Below, one piece after another: positions 16,611 through 26,034 of a DNA stretch of 64,000 nucleotides (position 1 is its first letter; each line of letters opens with the position of its first letter). The notes beneath the pieces were generated by a model. The model was not told the origin of the DNA and searched no databases. It worked only from the letters and a program-made list of their open reading frames with translations. Position numbers and translations under genes: made by a program. This DNA comes from Flavobacterium sp. UMI-01 (GTDB lineage: Bacteria > Bacteroidota > Bacteroidia > Flavobacteriales > Flavobacteriaceae): the NCBI RefSeq assembly GCF_019656315.1, contig NZ_BPLU01000008.1:1-64000 (forward strand), read 5' to 3'.

Positions 16611-18164
16611 TTATAGTTGTTTTAAAATGTTTCTGGGAAACGCTGAAATGGATTGAATTTGGATGTCTTTGTAGAAAGCTTCAGCCGCTTCTGATTGAAT
16701 TTGGATTAACCCTTTAGTAACAGGAATTTCTTTTTTGTCGGGAGTGATTCGTTTTAAGTTTTCTAATACCATCACTACTTTTCCGTTGACTACATGAATG
16801 CTTTTATCACCCAAACAATATAGGTCGAGTGTATTCCATTCTCCTTCAGTATTTTCATTATCAAAACCTCTTTTAGCAGAATTATAAGGTGATTTAGCAC
16901 TAGACATAAAATCGTTTTTTTGGCCAGTTTTAGAATAGCCTAATTGTTTTCCGTCGTTTACGGGTACGCTAGCAATTGTAGCTTTAACACCACCTAAAGC
17001 ATAAAAATCACCCATGTCATTTTTTTGAACTTGAAACTCATGTGATTGCATCCACACATTCCAAAATGTGCGGTATGGTCCATTAGCATGGTATAAAATG
17101 CCATTATCCTTAGGTAAGGTTAAACGAGGTTCCCACACTTGTTTTCCCCATTTAAACTGTAAACGCAAATGATAGTTTTCATATTCTAATTTTGTGGTTA
17201 AAGCACCAAATATTTCTCCTGAGATATGCAAAATGTTTTCCTTGCCCTCTTGTATTATTTTGTAAACCTGTTTAGGGTCGTTGTTTAATCCTAAAGGCTC
17301 TCCTGTTTTTCCATTACTTTTGGGGTCCACATGGGCTAGATTTTGAACCGTTGCGTGTGGACAACCTATAAATACTGCCCAATGGTCATTTAGATTTTCT
17401 GTTAATAGTGATGTAGGTTTTGTGGAGGGCTTCGGGTCGGCTATTTTTCCACCAGCCCATAGGATGCCAGTTTTGATTTCTTTTAAAAAAATAGTGTCAT
17501 CATATTGTTCGTCACGATGACCTAAACCAGTATAAAAAATACGTCCACCGTCATAATGATGAAACCAAGTGATTGGATGATTTCCATTCATATTTCCACC
17601 AGTATATGATTTCTCATCAATATGGGTAAGTACAGTTACATACGGTTTTACCGCTTCTTTAAAATTGTACCATTCATCAGTGGTTTTTCGAGTTTTATAA
17701 TCCGTAGTCATAAATTGAGCATAGGGTAGGGTGGTAGTTAATGTAGCTTGTTGAATTTTTGGGTGGTTGCTAAATACGGCTCCAATCATAGCACTATACC
17801 AAGGCCAATTTTTTTCAGTATCCGATGCGGCATGAATGCCCACAAAACCTTTTCCTCTAGCAATGAAATTTTGAAAAAATTTCTTTTGTTCGTCATTAAA
17901 GAGATCTCCAGAAGTGTTTAAGAAAACCAAAACATCGTATTGGTACAAATTTTCGTTGAAATCACTAGCGTCTTCTGAGAAAGTGAGTTTCCATTTGTTT
18001 TCTGTACCTAGTTTTTTTAGCGCTTCTTGTCCTTTTGGTATAGATTTGTGTCTAAAAGCTTGTGTTTTCGAAAAGACCAAAACGTTTAAAGTCTCATTTT
18101 GTGCTACAATGCTATACGTCAATAAAAGCATGAGCCAGACTAAGGGGAATTTTTTTAATTTCAT
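16611..18164 (-). CDS. Secreted ThuA-domain protein with DUF1080 (3-keto-disaccharide hydrolase-like) domain
   Basis: A 517-residue exported protein. Residues 1-22 are a signal peptide (KKFPLVWLMLLLTYSIVAQ). Residues 25-245 match ThuA, a class-I glutamine-amidotransferase-like fold linked to trehalose utilisation (VLVFSKTQAFRHKSIPKG, GFVGIHAASDTEKNWPWY). Residues about 265-510 match DUF1080, a jelly-roll domain of sugar enzymes. Such fusions are frequent in Bacteroidota sugar loci, where 3-keto-sugar processing is suspected. It has its own transcription unit, since a hairpin separates it from rhaT upstream. Its substrate is unknown; a link to rhamnose is only by position. Confidence 0.75.
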   Translation of the reverse strand: MKLKKFPLVWLMLLLTYSIVAQNETLNVLVFSKTQAFRHKSIPKGQEALKKLGTENKWKLTFSEDASDFNENLYQYDVLVFLNTSGDLFNDEQKKFFQNFIARGKGFVGIHAASDTEKNWPWYSAMIGAVFSNHPKIQQATLTTTLPYAQFMTTDYKTRKTTDEWYNFKEAVKPYVTVLTHIDEKSYTGGNMNGNHPITWFHHYDGGRIFYTGLGHRDEQYDDTIFLKEIKTGILWAGGKIADPKPSTKPTSLLTENLNDHWAVFIGCPHATVQNLAHVDPKSNGKTGEPLGLNNDPKQVYKIIQEGKENILHISGEIFGALTTKLEYENYHLRLQFKWGKQVWEPRLTLPKDNGILYHANGPYRTFWNVWMQSHEFQVQKNDMGDFYALGGVKATIASVPVNDGKQLGYSKTGQKNDFMSSAKSPYNSAKRGFDNENTEGEWNTLDLYCLGDKSIHVVNGKVVMVLENLKRITPDKKEIPVTKGLIQIQSEAAEAFYKDIQIQSISAFPRNILKQL

Positions 18165-18287
18165 TTTTAGGTTATTGGGTTAAATGAAGTTTTAATAGTT
18201 TTTCAAATATAATTATAAAAACATCATTTCAGCACAAAATGGTACGGCATAGTAAATGGAATCTGAATTTCAAAACTGAATTAAAAG

Positions 18288-18335
18288 CAAATGCGAACCC
18301 TCTTATTTCTGTAAAGAAATCAAAGGTTCGCATTG
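18288..18335 (-). terminator. Cruciform hairpin after rhaT
   Basis: AATGCGAACC (18290-18299) pairs with GGTTCGCATT (18324-18333). Within the loop TTTCT/AGAAA forms a second small stem. It lies 73 bases past the rhaT stop and probably ends the rhamnose transcript before the ThuA gene. The T-run is weak. Confidence 0.6.
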
Positions 18336-18406
18336 CAATTGTTTTAAACGAAAGTTGACTTAATCCATACTATAGTTTAGTAGCGAGAGGACTTTCTTTT
18401 TTTGTT

Positions 18407-19453
18407 TTAGATTGAGTTTCCAATTCCTACCAAAACGATAGAAAGTAGAATCAAACCAATTCCGTATAAGAAGGTGCGGAACGTTTTAGACGAAACGCCT
18501 GTCCATTCTTTCAGGATTAATCCCCAAACGTTTGCTGTTAAGATGATGGTTGCCATGTGAGCAATCCAAGAACTAGCACCGTTGCCTAGTTTACTTTCAC
18601 CCATTCCGTAAAAGAAAAATTGTAAATACCACATAGTTCCTGCTAGACCAGATAACAAAATGTTTCTAACGATAGGTGTTTGCACATTGGTATAATCAAC
18701 AAATGTTTTGTTACGGAAATTAAGGTACATACACCAAATAAAATTAGTAGTCAATCCACCCCAAAGTAAAACCACATAGGTTACATTATTTTGAAACAAT
18801 GGATTGAAACCTTGTTCTACTGCAGCATCTGCCATCGGTTTACCTGCTTCGATTCCAAAGTTAAAGAACGAACTCAAGATACCAGAGATAATCGCGATAA
18901 TCAAACCTTTCACCAAATCAAATTCTTGTTTGTCTAATTCACCACCAGCTAAATCTTTTTCTTTCATCATCCCTGCTTTTCCAGAAAAAGCAATTCCTAA
19001 AAGACAAACAACAACACCAAGAAGTACTAATTGTCCGCCAGAGTTCGCAAGCATATCTGAGAAAGTCACCTTTCCATCGGTTGGATTAAAATTGTAATAT
19101 ATAGGAGGCACCAAAGCACCAAAAGCTGAACAAAAACCTAATACGATAGAGTTCCCTAAAGACATTCCAAGGTAGCGAACACCCAAACCATAAGTTAGTC
19201 CTCCAATTCCCCAGATTACTCCCATAGAATAGGTAAAGGCTTTTACAGAAAAAACAGTTTCTGAGATGATTTCCATGAAATTAGGGACGGTCAAGTAAGC
19301 TGCCAATGGAGGTACAATAAGCCATGAAAACAGACCACCAACAATCCAGTAGCTTTCCCAAGCCCATCCTTTCACTCTTTTGAAAGGCATGTAAAAACTA
19401 CCCGAAGATATTCCTCCGATAGTATGAAAAATAAGACCTAATAATGCTTGCAT
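18407..19453 (-). CDS. rhaT: L-rhamnose:H+ symporter RhaT
   Basis: A 348-residue inner-membrane protein with about ten membrane helices of the drug/metabolite-transporter fold. It starts with the RhaT-like HTIGGISSGSFYMPFKRVKGWAWESYWIVGG (seen in parts), contains VLGFCSAFGALVPPI, and ends with the conserved GVSSKTFRTFLYGI stretch. The length equals E. coli RhaT. Its place at the end of the rhamnose gene set supports the substrate. The gap to the preceding lactate-enzyme gene is 43 bases, consistent with one operon. Confidence 0.9.
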   Translation of the reverse strand: MQALLGLIFHTIGGISSGSFYMPFKRVKGWAWESYWIVGGLFSWLIVPPLAAYLTVPNFMEIISETVFSVKAFTYSMGVIWGIGGLTYGLGVRYLGMSLGNSIVLGFCSAFGALVPPIYYNFNPTDGKVTFSDMLANSGGQLVLLGVVVCLLGIAFSGKAGMMKEKDLAGGELDKQEFDLVKGLIIAIISGILSSFFNFGIEAGKPMADAAVEQGFNPLFQNNVTYVVLLWGGLTTNFIWCMYLNFRNKTFVDYTNVQTPIVRNILLSGLAGTMWYLQFFFYGMGESKLGNGASSWIAHMATIILTANVWGLILKEWTGVSSKTFRTFLYGIGLILLSIVLVGIGNSI

Positions 19454-19496
19454 ATTTTTGGTTTTTTAAAATTAATTATGGTTAGAAATAGAATAT

Positions 19497-20642
19497 TTAA
19501 ATCAAATGATCTTTGAATTCTTCAACAGTGGCACAATTCAATTGCTCCATTACCTGTTGTAATTCGGTTTTTAATAAGGTCATCGTGTGATCGCCTCCTT
19601 TTTTACCAAGAGCAGCCACGCCATACATGAAAGAGCGTCCCATAAAGGTAAACTTCGCACCACAAGCCATTGCTCTTGCTACATCTGGTCCAGAGCGTAC
19701 CCCACTGTCCATCATAATTTCGATTTGGTCGCCATATTTAGCCACCAATCGTTTTAATGAATTGATAGCTGATTCACCAGCATCCAATTGACGTCCACCG
19801 TGGTTGGAAACGATAATTCCATCAATTCCTAAACGAATCGCTTCTTCGATATCCTCTTCAGAAGCCACCCCTTTCAGCACTAATTTCCCTTTCCACATGT
19901 CTCTGATAGGCTTTATTTTAGCCTCATTCAAACGTCCAGAAAAAGTATCGTTCATGAATTTTCCTAATTGTTTTAAATCCAAACCTTTAGGCATATAAGG
20001 TAGCAAGTTGGCAAAATTAGGTTGTCCATGAATTAAGGTTTGCATAGCCCATTCTGGTTTGCCCATTACTTGTAAAATATTGGCAACAGACATTTTAGGA
20101 GGCATTGCTAAACCGTTACGAACATCTCTGGGTCTGAATCCAAAAGTAGGTACATCACAAAGAATCACCAATACAGGACATTCGGCTGCTGCGGCTCTAT
20201 TAATCAAAGCATCTCTTAGTTCATCTTTTGCAGGATGATACAATTGAAACCATGCTTTACCTTCTGTGATTTCGCTAACCCGTTCGATATTGCTGGTGGT
20301 TACTGTACTTAAGATAAATGGGACATTGTGTTCAAAGGCAGCTTTCGCCAAAATTTCTGTAGCATTGGGCCACATTAATCCTTGGAGTCCCACTGGAGCT
20401 ACACCAAAAGGGGCATCGTATTCGATACCAAACAATTTGGTTTTCATGCTCGAACCTTGATGGTCTCTAAGGTAATTTGGTTTTAGTTGTACTTCTCTTA
20501 ATTCCGAAGTATTTCTATGTAAATTAACATCTTCGTTACAGCCTCCGTCAAGATACTCAAAAGCAAATTTTGGTATCTTTTTTTGCGCTTGTTTTCTTAA
20601 GTCGTCTATCGAAGGGTATCTAGAGTCTAATTGTGATGCCAT
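19497..20642 (-). CDS. lldD: FMN-dependent alpha-hydroxy-acid dehydrogenase (L-lactate dehydrogenase-like)
   Basis: A 381-residue FMN enzyme of the L-lactate/glycolate oxidase family, oxidising L-lactate to pyruvate. Family features: FGVAPVGLQGLMWP near residue 90, FQLYHPAKDE, and the active-site loop IVSNHGGRQLDAG with the catalytic His and Arg, followed by MDSGVRSGPDVARAMACGA. An N-terminal DDLRKQAQKKIPKFAFEYLDGG block is typical. In this operon its likely job is to convert the lactate made from L-lactaldehyde by the fused dehydrogenase into pyruvate. Lactate is the probable but not proven substrate. Confidence 0.8.
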   Translation of the reverse strand: MASQLDSRYPSIDDLRKQAQKKIPKFAFEYLDGGCNEDVNLHRNTSELREVQLKPNYLRDHQGSSMKTKLFGIEYDAPFGVAPVGLQGLMWPNATEILAKAAFEHNVPFILSTVTTSNIERVSEITEGKAWFQLYHPAKDELRDALINRAAAAECPVLVILCDVPTFGFRPRDVRNGLAMPPKMSVANILQVMGKPEWAMQTLIHGQPNFANLLPYMPKGLDLKQLGKFMNDTFSGRLNEAKIKPIRDMWKGKLVLKGVASEEDIEEAIRLGIDGIIVSNHGGRQLDAGESAINSLKRLVAKYGDQIEIMMDSGVRSGPDVARAMACGAKFTFMGRSFMYGVAALGKKGGDHTMTLLKTELQQVMEQLNCATVEEFKDHLI

Positions 20643-20652
20643 AATAGCTTTT

Positions 20653-22026
20653 TTAATTGATTATAAAAGGAACGTGTTTTTTGAGCGAATAATTTTCTTT
20701 CAAAAACTTAGAGTTCAATTTGGTGTCCGAGATAGAAATAGCTGCTCCAAGGGCTGAGCCTAACGAAGAATTGGTAGAACGAAGCACCATGTCTCTTAGA
20801 TAATGAGATAATAGTTTGATAAATACATCATTATCACTAAAACCACCATCGACAAAGAGTTTCTTTATTTTGGTGTTTCCAGCGGCTCTCTTGATGCTTT
20901 GCACTTGCAATAAAACCAACTCAATCATCAAGTGATGGTAGGCCTCCTTGAAATTATCATAAATAATCTCTGTTTTTGCAGGCATGTTAGCATCTTCAAT
21001 AGCATTCCATCTGAAACAATATTTGAAATCCTTTTTGATTTTATGATACAAATTAGAGTCAAATAAAACGGTTTTATGATAGTCATGCGCTAAACCAAAA
21101 TGATCTGCTAAGGCATGCACTTGATGTGTGTATTCATTCCCTAATAACAATCGAGCTGATTTGACGGGTTTCCCGTTAATTCGCATGTAATTGATACAAT
21201 CGTCTTGAATGTCTTTAACCGTTAATGTTTTATCTGAAAAAGGATTCAGAGAAACGCTCCAAGTTCCAGTAGAAACCAAAACAAAGGGTTCTTTGGAACT
21301 TCGCACATAAGGCAATAAAGCCGAAGAACTATCGTGAATTCCTACTCCAATTTTAATTCTTTTTCCGTTGTAGTTCATATTGATACTCGTCTCGGTAGAA
21401 ACAATAGGAGGGAGGATTTTGTGAATTTCTTCTTCGTACACCCAAGAGTGATAATCTTTCTTTTCATAATCCCAAAGTGCGGTATGACAACCAATGCTAG
21501 TGTACTCGCTCAATGGAATTCCTGTAAAGATATAACTCATATATTGTGGCAAGTGCAATGAGTATTTTATTTTTTTGAATACTTCAGGTTTGGTGTGCTT
21601 TAACCAATACAATTGCATGCCTGAATTTAACATACCCGAATTAGTTGAACCTGTTTTAGCTGAAAATTCTAATTCAGGCCCATATTTTTCATAGAACGAA
21701 GCGATTAACGCTTCGTCCATGGGTTTAGTATAATTGTAAAGAGGAGTTACTAGTTCGCCATTTTCATCCAAATGAACAAAACTAGCGCCGTAGGTAGAGA
21801 AATTGATGGCTTTGACATCGTATTCCTGTGCCTCTAATATTCTATGAAATAATTCTTTAAGCCATTTTTGTAACGCTACAATATCTTCTGTAGGATACCC
21901 ATCTTCGTCCTGAATTTCGTCAAATTTGATGTATTCACGATACACTTCTTTGAAGTCTTTATCAAAAAGGAAGAATTTTTTATTGGTTTTTCCAATATCA
22001 AAAACAGCAGTTACTTTTTGTTTCAT
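20653..22026 (-). CDS. FGGY sugar kinase, probable L-rhamnulokinase
   Basis: A 457-residue kinase that would phosphorylate L-rhamnulose to L-rhamnulose 1-phosphate. The N-terminal phosphate-1 loop is VFDIGKTNKKFFLFD; the second domain has SSALLPYV then VLVSTGTWSVSLNPF and, near the C-terminus, FVDGGFSDNDVFIKLL with SLGSALGAAI. Sequence alone identifies the FGGY carbohydrate kinase family; the isomerase and aldolase on either side set the substrate. Ten bases separate it from the genes on each side, so translation is likely coupled. Confidence 0.8.
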   Translation of the reverse strand: MKQKVTAVFDIGKTNKKFFLFDKDFKEVYREYIKFDEIQDEDGYPTEDIVALQKWLKELFHRILEAQEYDVKAINFSTYGASFVHLDENGELVTPLYNYTKPMDEALIASFYEKYGPELEFSAKTGSTNSGMLNSGMQLYWLKHTKPEVFKKIKYSLHLPQYMSYIFTGIPLSEYTSIGCHTALWDYEKKDYHSWVYEEEIHKILPPIVSTETSINMNYNGKRIKIGVGIHDSSSALLPYVRSSKEPFVLVSTGTWSVSLNPFSDKTLTVKDIQDDCINYMRINGKPVKSARLLLGNEYTHQVHALADHFGLAHDYHKTVLFDSNLYHKIKKDFKYCFRWNAIEDANMPAKTEIIYDNFKEAYHHLMIELVLLQVQSIKRAAGNTKIKKLFVDGGFSDNDVFIKLLSHYLRDMVLRSTNSSLGSALGAAISISDTKLNSKFLKENYSLKKHVPFIIN

Positions 22027-22036
22027 TATTATTTAA

Positions 22037-23317
22037 TTATAGACCTGTTGCTACTGAATTACGACCTCTTTCTTTGATTAAACCATTTCTAACATCTAAA
22101 GAACGGAACGCATTGATAGGGCTAATGACACCACCTCTGTTCAATCTTGCTTTTTCAAGCAATGGTCTCACATCTGTTCTGTAGGCTCCTTGTAAAATTT
22201 CTTGGCATTTTACTACATCATGAGCTAGTTGTGCTGCTTTTAAAGCTGCTTGATCTACCAATAAGGCTTTAGCAAAAGCTTCTTGAATAGCCTCCAATGA
22301 TTGGATTAAATCTTCCAAAGGATCTTTTACGTTATGACTCGCATCAATCATCCAAGCTAAGTCTGGATTTTGTGGATTGTTAGCCATTCCGTACACCAAT
22401 TCGTTAAAAATTAAGAATAAAGCATAAGGTTTGATACTTCCAGCGGTTAAATCGTCATCACCGTATTTACTATCGTTGAAGTGGAAACCACCTAATTTTC
22501 CTTTTAACATCAAAATGGAAACGATTTGTTCAATATTGCTGTTTGGTAAATGGTGTCCTAAATCGACTAATGACAATGCTTTTTCACCACATTCGTTAGC
22601 CAACATAAACGAAGTTCCCCAATCTTGAATTACTGTAGAGTAGAAGTTAGGCTCGTAAGGTTTGTACTCAATTAACATTTTCCAGTCTTCAGGCAACCCT
22701 TTGTAGATGTCTTTTAAACTGTCTTGAGTGTTTTGCAAAGCTGCTTGAAAGTTATTTTGTCCCGGGAAACAAGATCCATCCGCTAACCAAACCGTTAATG
22801 CTTTTGAACCCAATTTGTTTCCGATGTTGATTACATCAATATTGTGTTGGATGGCTTGTTGTCTTACCTCTTTTTCAATATTACTTAACGAACCGTATTT
22901 GTAGCTGTATTTAGAATCTTTTTGATCTTGAAACGTATTCGAGTTTACCGCATCAAATTTAATATCTAATGATTGTGCCAATTCTTTAACAGCATTGTAA
23001 TCTTGTGGTACATCCCATGGAATGTGTAAAGAAACCGCACCAGCAGTTTGTGTTAAAGAGTGGATTAATCCAATGTCTTCAATTTTTTGTTCCAAAGAAG
23101 ATGGCTCTCCGTAAAAAGAAAAACGTCCAAAACGTGTTCCTCCTGCTCCCAATGCCCAGCTTGGGATAGCAATTTGAAAATCAGCCAATTTAGAAAGGAT
23201 AGCCTCTACATTGTGACCGTTTTGTGTTAATTTATTAGCTAAAAAGTCAAAGTTTTCTTTATGAGAACCTAGACCAGCTTTATTAAAATCCTGAATTTGT
23301 TCAGTGGTTATTTTCAT
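22037..23317 (-). CDS. rhaI: L-rhamnose isomerase (TIM-barrel, RhaI type)
   Basis: A 426-residue TIM-barrel isomerase resembling the Pseudomonas-type L-rhamnose isomerase rather than E. coli RhaA. Visible: FGRFSFYGEP, AVSLHIPWDVP, TVWLADGSCFPGQ, LIEYKPYEPNFYST, LVDLGHHLPNSNIEQ and GGFHFNDSKYGDDDL, which hold the metal-binding Glu, Asp and His residues expected in the family. It converts L-rhamnose to L-rhamnulose. It precedes the kinase by 10 bases. Confidence 0.88.
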   Translation of the reverse strand: MKITTEQIQDFNKAGLGSHKENFDFLANKLTQNGHNVEAILSKLADFQIAIPSWALGAGGTRFGRFSFYGEPSSLEQKIEDIGLIHSLTQTAGAVSLHIPWDVPQDYNAVKELAQSLDIKFDAVNSNTFQDQKDSKYSYKYGSLSNIEKEVRQQAIQHNIDVINIGNKLGSKALTVWLADGSCFPGQNNFQAALQNTQDSLKDIYKGLPEDWKMLIEYKPYEPNFYSTVIQDWGTSFMLANECGEKALSLVDLGHHLPNSNIEQIVSILMLKGKLGGFHFNDSKYGDDDLTAGSIKPYALFLIFNELVYGMANNPQNPDLAWMIDASHNVKDPLEDLIQSLEAIQEAFAKALLVDQAALKAAQLAHDVVKCQEILQGAYRTDVRPLLEKARLNRGGVISPINAFRSLDVRNGLIKERGRNSVATGL

Positions 23318-23352
23318 AATAGTATTTTTATATAAGTCGAAAGTGAAAAGTC

Positions 23353-23499
23353 TAAGGTCGAAAGTTTAAAGTATCACTTGATAAGCTAGCGTACTTTAAG
23401 ACTTTCGACTTTAAAACTAAAAATATTAGGCACTAAGTTTCTAAGATATTATTGATTAAAACTGTAGTCTCTTAGCACCTTAGGAACTTAGTACCTTAA
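23353..23499. repeat. Two consecutive inverted repeats in the rhamnose operon spacer
   Basis: First pair: 23353-23373 and 23392-23413, based on AAGTCGAAAGT/ACTTTCGACTT. Second pair: 23426-23446 and 23478-23499, based on CTTAGTTCCTAAG-like text (TAGGCACTAAGTTTCTAAG / CTTAGGAACTTAGTACCTT). They fill the 189-base spacer between the aldolase fusion and the isomerase gene and could act as mRNA stability or attenuation hairpins, or be copies of a dispersed repeat. Confidence 0.65.
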
Positions 23500-23506
23500 A
23501 AAGTTT

Positions 23507-25612
23507 TTATCTTACAAAAGCATTGGCCATTCCACCATCAACATTGATGATGTTACCAGTAGATTTGTCAAGGATACCTACTAAAGCAAATACACCGTTA
23601 GCAATATCATCTGGAGTAATGATTTCGTTCAATAAATTTCTTTTAGCATAGAATGCTGGTAATTCTTCAACGGTAATTCCGTTTGCTTTAGCCCTTCCTT
23701 CAGCCCAAGCACCTTCCCAGATTTTACTTCCTACAATAACACCATCAGGGTTTACCGTATTTACTCTTACTTTGTCTTTTGCTAATTCAGCTGCTAATAA
23801 ACGCACCATGTGTTGTTGTGCTGCTTTTGCAGTTCCGTAAGCTACATTGTTTGGACCAGCTACTAAACCATTTTTACTAGCAATAGCAATATAATCACCA
23901 CCCAAACCTTGTTTGCGAACGATTTCAGTAAATTGTTTTGCTAAATCAAATTGTCCTTTTACAAGGATACTTTGTAGAATATTCCAGTCTTTGTCAGTCG
24001 TTTCTTCGATAGATTTAGAAATTGCTAAACCAGCACTGTGAACGATGATGTCCACACCTCCAAATTCAATAACCGCTTTTTTGTATGCCGATGCAATAGA
24101 TTCAATATTCGTTACATCACAAACAGCGTAGGTTGAAACGTCTCTTTTGTAAGTAGCATTTGCTTCGATAAGTGCTTGCTCATTAATGTCAGTCAGGACT
24201 ACATTAGCTCCATTTGCTGCTAATTTATCAGCAATCGCTTTACCAATTCCTCCACCTGCTCCAGTAACTAAGGCTACTTTACGAGACAAAGCCGCTTCTT
24301 TTGGCATACGTGATAATTTAGCTTCTTCTAGCAACCAATATTCGATATCAAAAGCCTCTTGTCTTGGTAATGAAGTGTAAGCAGTAATTGCCTCAGCACC
24401 ACGCATTACGTTGATAGCGTTGATGTAAAATTCACTTGCAACTCTAGTAGTTTGTTTGTCTTTTGAAAAACTAAACATACCTACACCAGGATAAATAATA
24501 ATCACAGGGTTTGGATCACGCATCGCTGGGCTATTGCTTTTTTTGCAAGTTTCGTAGTAGTTTTTATACTCTTGTCTGTAAGCTTCAAATGCCGGTTCTA
24601 ATTTAGCAAGAATAGCAGCTGAGTCAGATAAATCTTCATTAGGATCTAAAGTCAATACCAAAGGTTGGATTTTAGTTCTCAAGAAATGGTCAGGGCAAGA
24701 AGTACCCATAGGCGCTAAACGCTCTAAGTCATTACTGTTGATATATTCCATCACCACATCACTATCAGAGAAGTGTCCAATCATTCTTTTTTCAGAAGAA
24801 CATAGCCCTCTTAATAAAGGCATGATTTGAGCTGCTTTTTCAAGACGCTCTTCTTTTGGTAAGCTTTGTACTTTTTGTCCACCAAAAACACTTCCTTTTT
24901 CAGCAATCTTTTTCTCAATATATTCAGAAGCCATTTCGATAACTTCTAAACTGTTGATATAACACTCATAAGAAGTATCTCCCCAAGTAAACAAACCGTG
25001 AGAACCTAAAACGATTCCTCTGATTCCAGGGTTATCGGCTAAACATTTTTCTAATTGAAGACCTAAGTCAAAACCAGGACGTTGCCATGGCACCCATCCC
25101 ATAGTGTCACCCCAAATTTCTTTGGTTACTTTTTCGCTATCTGCAGCAGCTGCAACCGCAATCAAAGCATCAGGATGCAAGTGGTCAATATGTGCAAAAG
25201 GTAATAATCCGTGTAAAGGTGTATCGATAGAAGGTGCTTTACTATCTAAGTCATAAATACAGTGGTCAAAAAGTCCTACCATACGGTCTTCGTCTTCTAA
25301 TCCACCGTACACTTTTTTCAAGTCACGCAATCTGTCAGTATATAAACCTGCAATACCAGCTCTAGTTAAAGTCCCAATATCACCACCAGAACCTTTCACC
25401 CACATTACTTCTACATCAGCATTGGTCAAAGGGTCTTTTTCAATGGTTTTACAACTGGTGTTTCCACCACCATAATTAGTGATTCTAAGGTCTGCACCTA
25501 AAATGTTTGAGCGATATAAAAATAAAGCAACTTGATCATCTCCTAAAGCGGCTGCTTTATCATTATCCCAAAGGTAGTTTACGTGATTAAATTTTGTTGT
25601 CGTTGTATTCAT
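23507..25612 (-). CDS. Bifunctional rhamnulose-1-phosphate aldolase / short-chain dehydrogenase
   Basis: A 701-residue fusion. Residues 1 to about 425 are a class II aldolase/adducin domain (GGGNTSCKT, VMWVKGSGGD, HIDHLHPDALIA with candidate zinc histidines, GSHGLFTWG). Residues about 435-701 are a short-chain dehydrogenase with the NAD motif TGAGGGIGKAIA, the IVHSAGLA loop, and the catalytic Ser and YGTAKAA (Tyr-Lys). It matches the RhaEW/YuxG type that splits L-rhamnulose 1-phosphate to DHAP and L-lactaldehyde and oxidises the aldehyde to lactate. First gene of the operon; a -7-like TAATTTTG on the minus strand (25639-25646) lies close upstream. Confidence 0.88.
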   Translation of the reverse strand: MNTTTTKFNHVNYLWDNDKAAALGDDQVALFLYRSNILGADLRITNYGGGNTSCKTIEKDPLTNADVEVMWVKGSGGDIGTLTRAGIAGLYTDRLRDLKKVYGGLEDEDRMVGLFDHCIYDLDSKAPSIDTPLHGLLPFAHIDHLHPDALIAVAAAADSEKVTKEIWGDTMGWVPWQRPGFDLGLQLEKCLADNPGIRGIVLGSHGLFTWGDTSYECYINSLEVIEMASEYIEKKIAEKGSVFGGQKVQSLPKEERLEKAAQIMPLLRGLCSSEKRMIGHFSDSDVVMEYINSNDLERLAPMGTSCPDHFLRTKIQPLVLTLDPNEDLSDSAAILAKLEPAFEAYRQEYKNYYETCKKSNSPAMRDPNPVIIIYPGVGMFSFSKDKQTTRVASEFYINAINVMRGAEAITAYTSLPRQEAFDIEYWLLEEAKLSRMPKEAALSRKVALVTGAGGGIGKAIADKLAANGANVVLTDINEQALIEANATYKRDVSTYAVCDVTNIESIASAYKKAVIEFGGVDIIVHSAGLAISKSIEETTDKDWNILQSILVKGQFDLAKQFTEIVRKQGLGGDYIAIASKNGLVAGPNNVAYGTAKAAQQHMVRLLAAELAKDKVRVNTVNPDGVIVGSKIWEGAWAEGRAKANGITVEELPAFYAKRNLLNEIITPDDIANGVFALVGILDKSTGNIINVDGGMANAFVR

Positions 25613-26034
25613 AAAAGAGTTTATTTTGTTGATTAAAGCAAAATTAAGTTAGTAAAATGTAGTTGGTGTCCTGATGTGTACTGCTTTTAGAGATTTTTTT
25701 GTTAAAAAGAAAATTAATTTATAACTTTTAAGTTGATTATCAATGTTTTTTTAATTTTGGTATGGGTGAAAAAATGTAGTAATTACAAGGGATTAGTGGA
25801 TGTGAAGCGTTTACAGATGACTTAAAATTGTAAGACTATAAAGTTTAAAATATATTTTTTAAATTTTCTTTTTTTTTGAGAAAAAAGACGGATTTTTTGA
25901 TAGAAAGTATATTTTTTAACTTTGCAAACTATAAAAAGACTAATTCAAGAACTTTTTTGGAGGTATTTAGGTAGGCAATTTTTTTGATGTATAATTGGAC
26001 AGTGAAGAAGAAGATAGTATTTAAGAAGGACTAT
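25613..26034. other. Spacer between rhamnose operon and topoisomerase III gene
   Basis: No long frame. On the minus strand it holds the leader of the rhamnose operon, with TAATTTTG at 25639-25646 but no clear -33. On the plus strand it holds the well-formed promoter at 25897-25924 that faces no known gene, and the start of a 22-codon frame at 25987-26052 that runs into the 3' end of the topoisomerase gene on the other strand. Confidence 0.5.
25897..25924 (+). promoter_or_regulatory. Orphan promoter on the plus strand
   Basis: TTG (25897-25899), a 17-base spacer and TAACTTTG (25917-25924) fit the Bacteroidota consensus. No plus-strand gene of normal size follows for 3.6 kb, so it may drive a small RNA or the 22-codon frame at 25987-26052 (starting MYNWTVKKKI). 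Confidence 0.5.
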
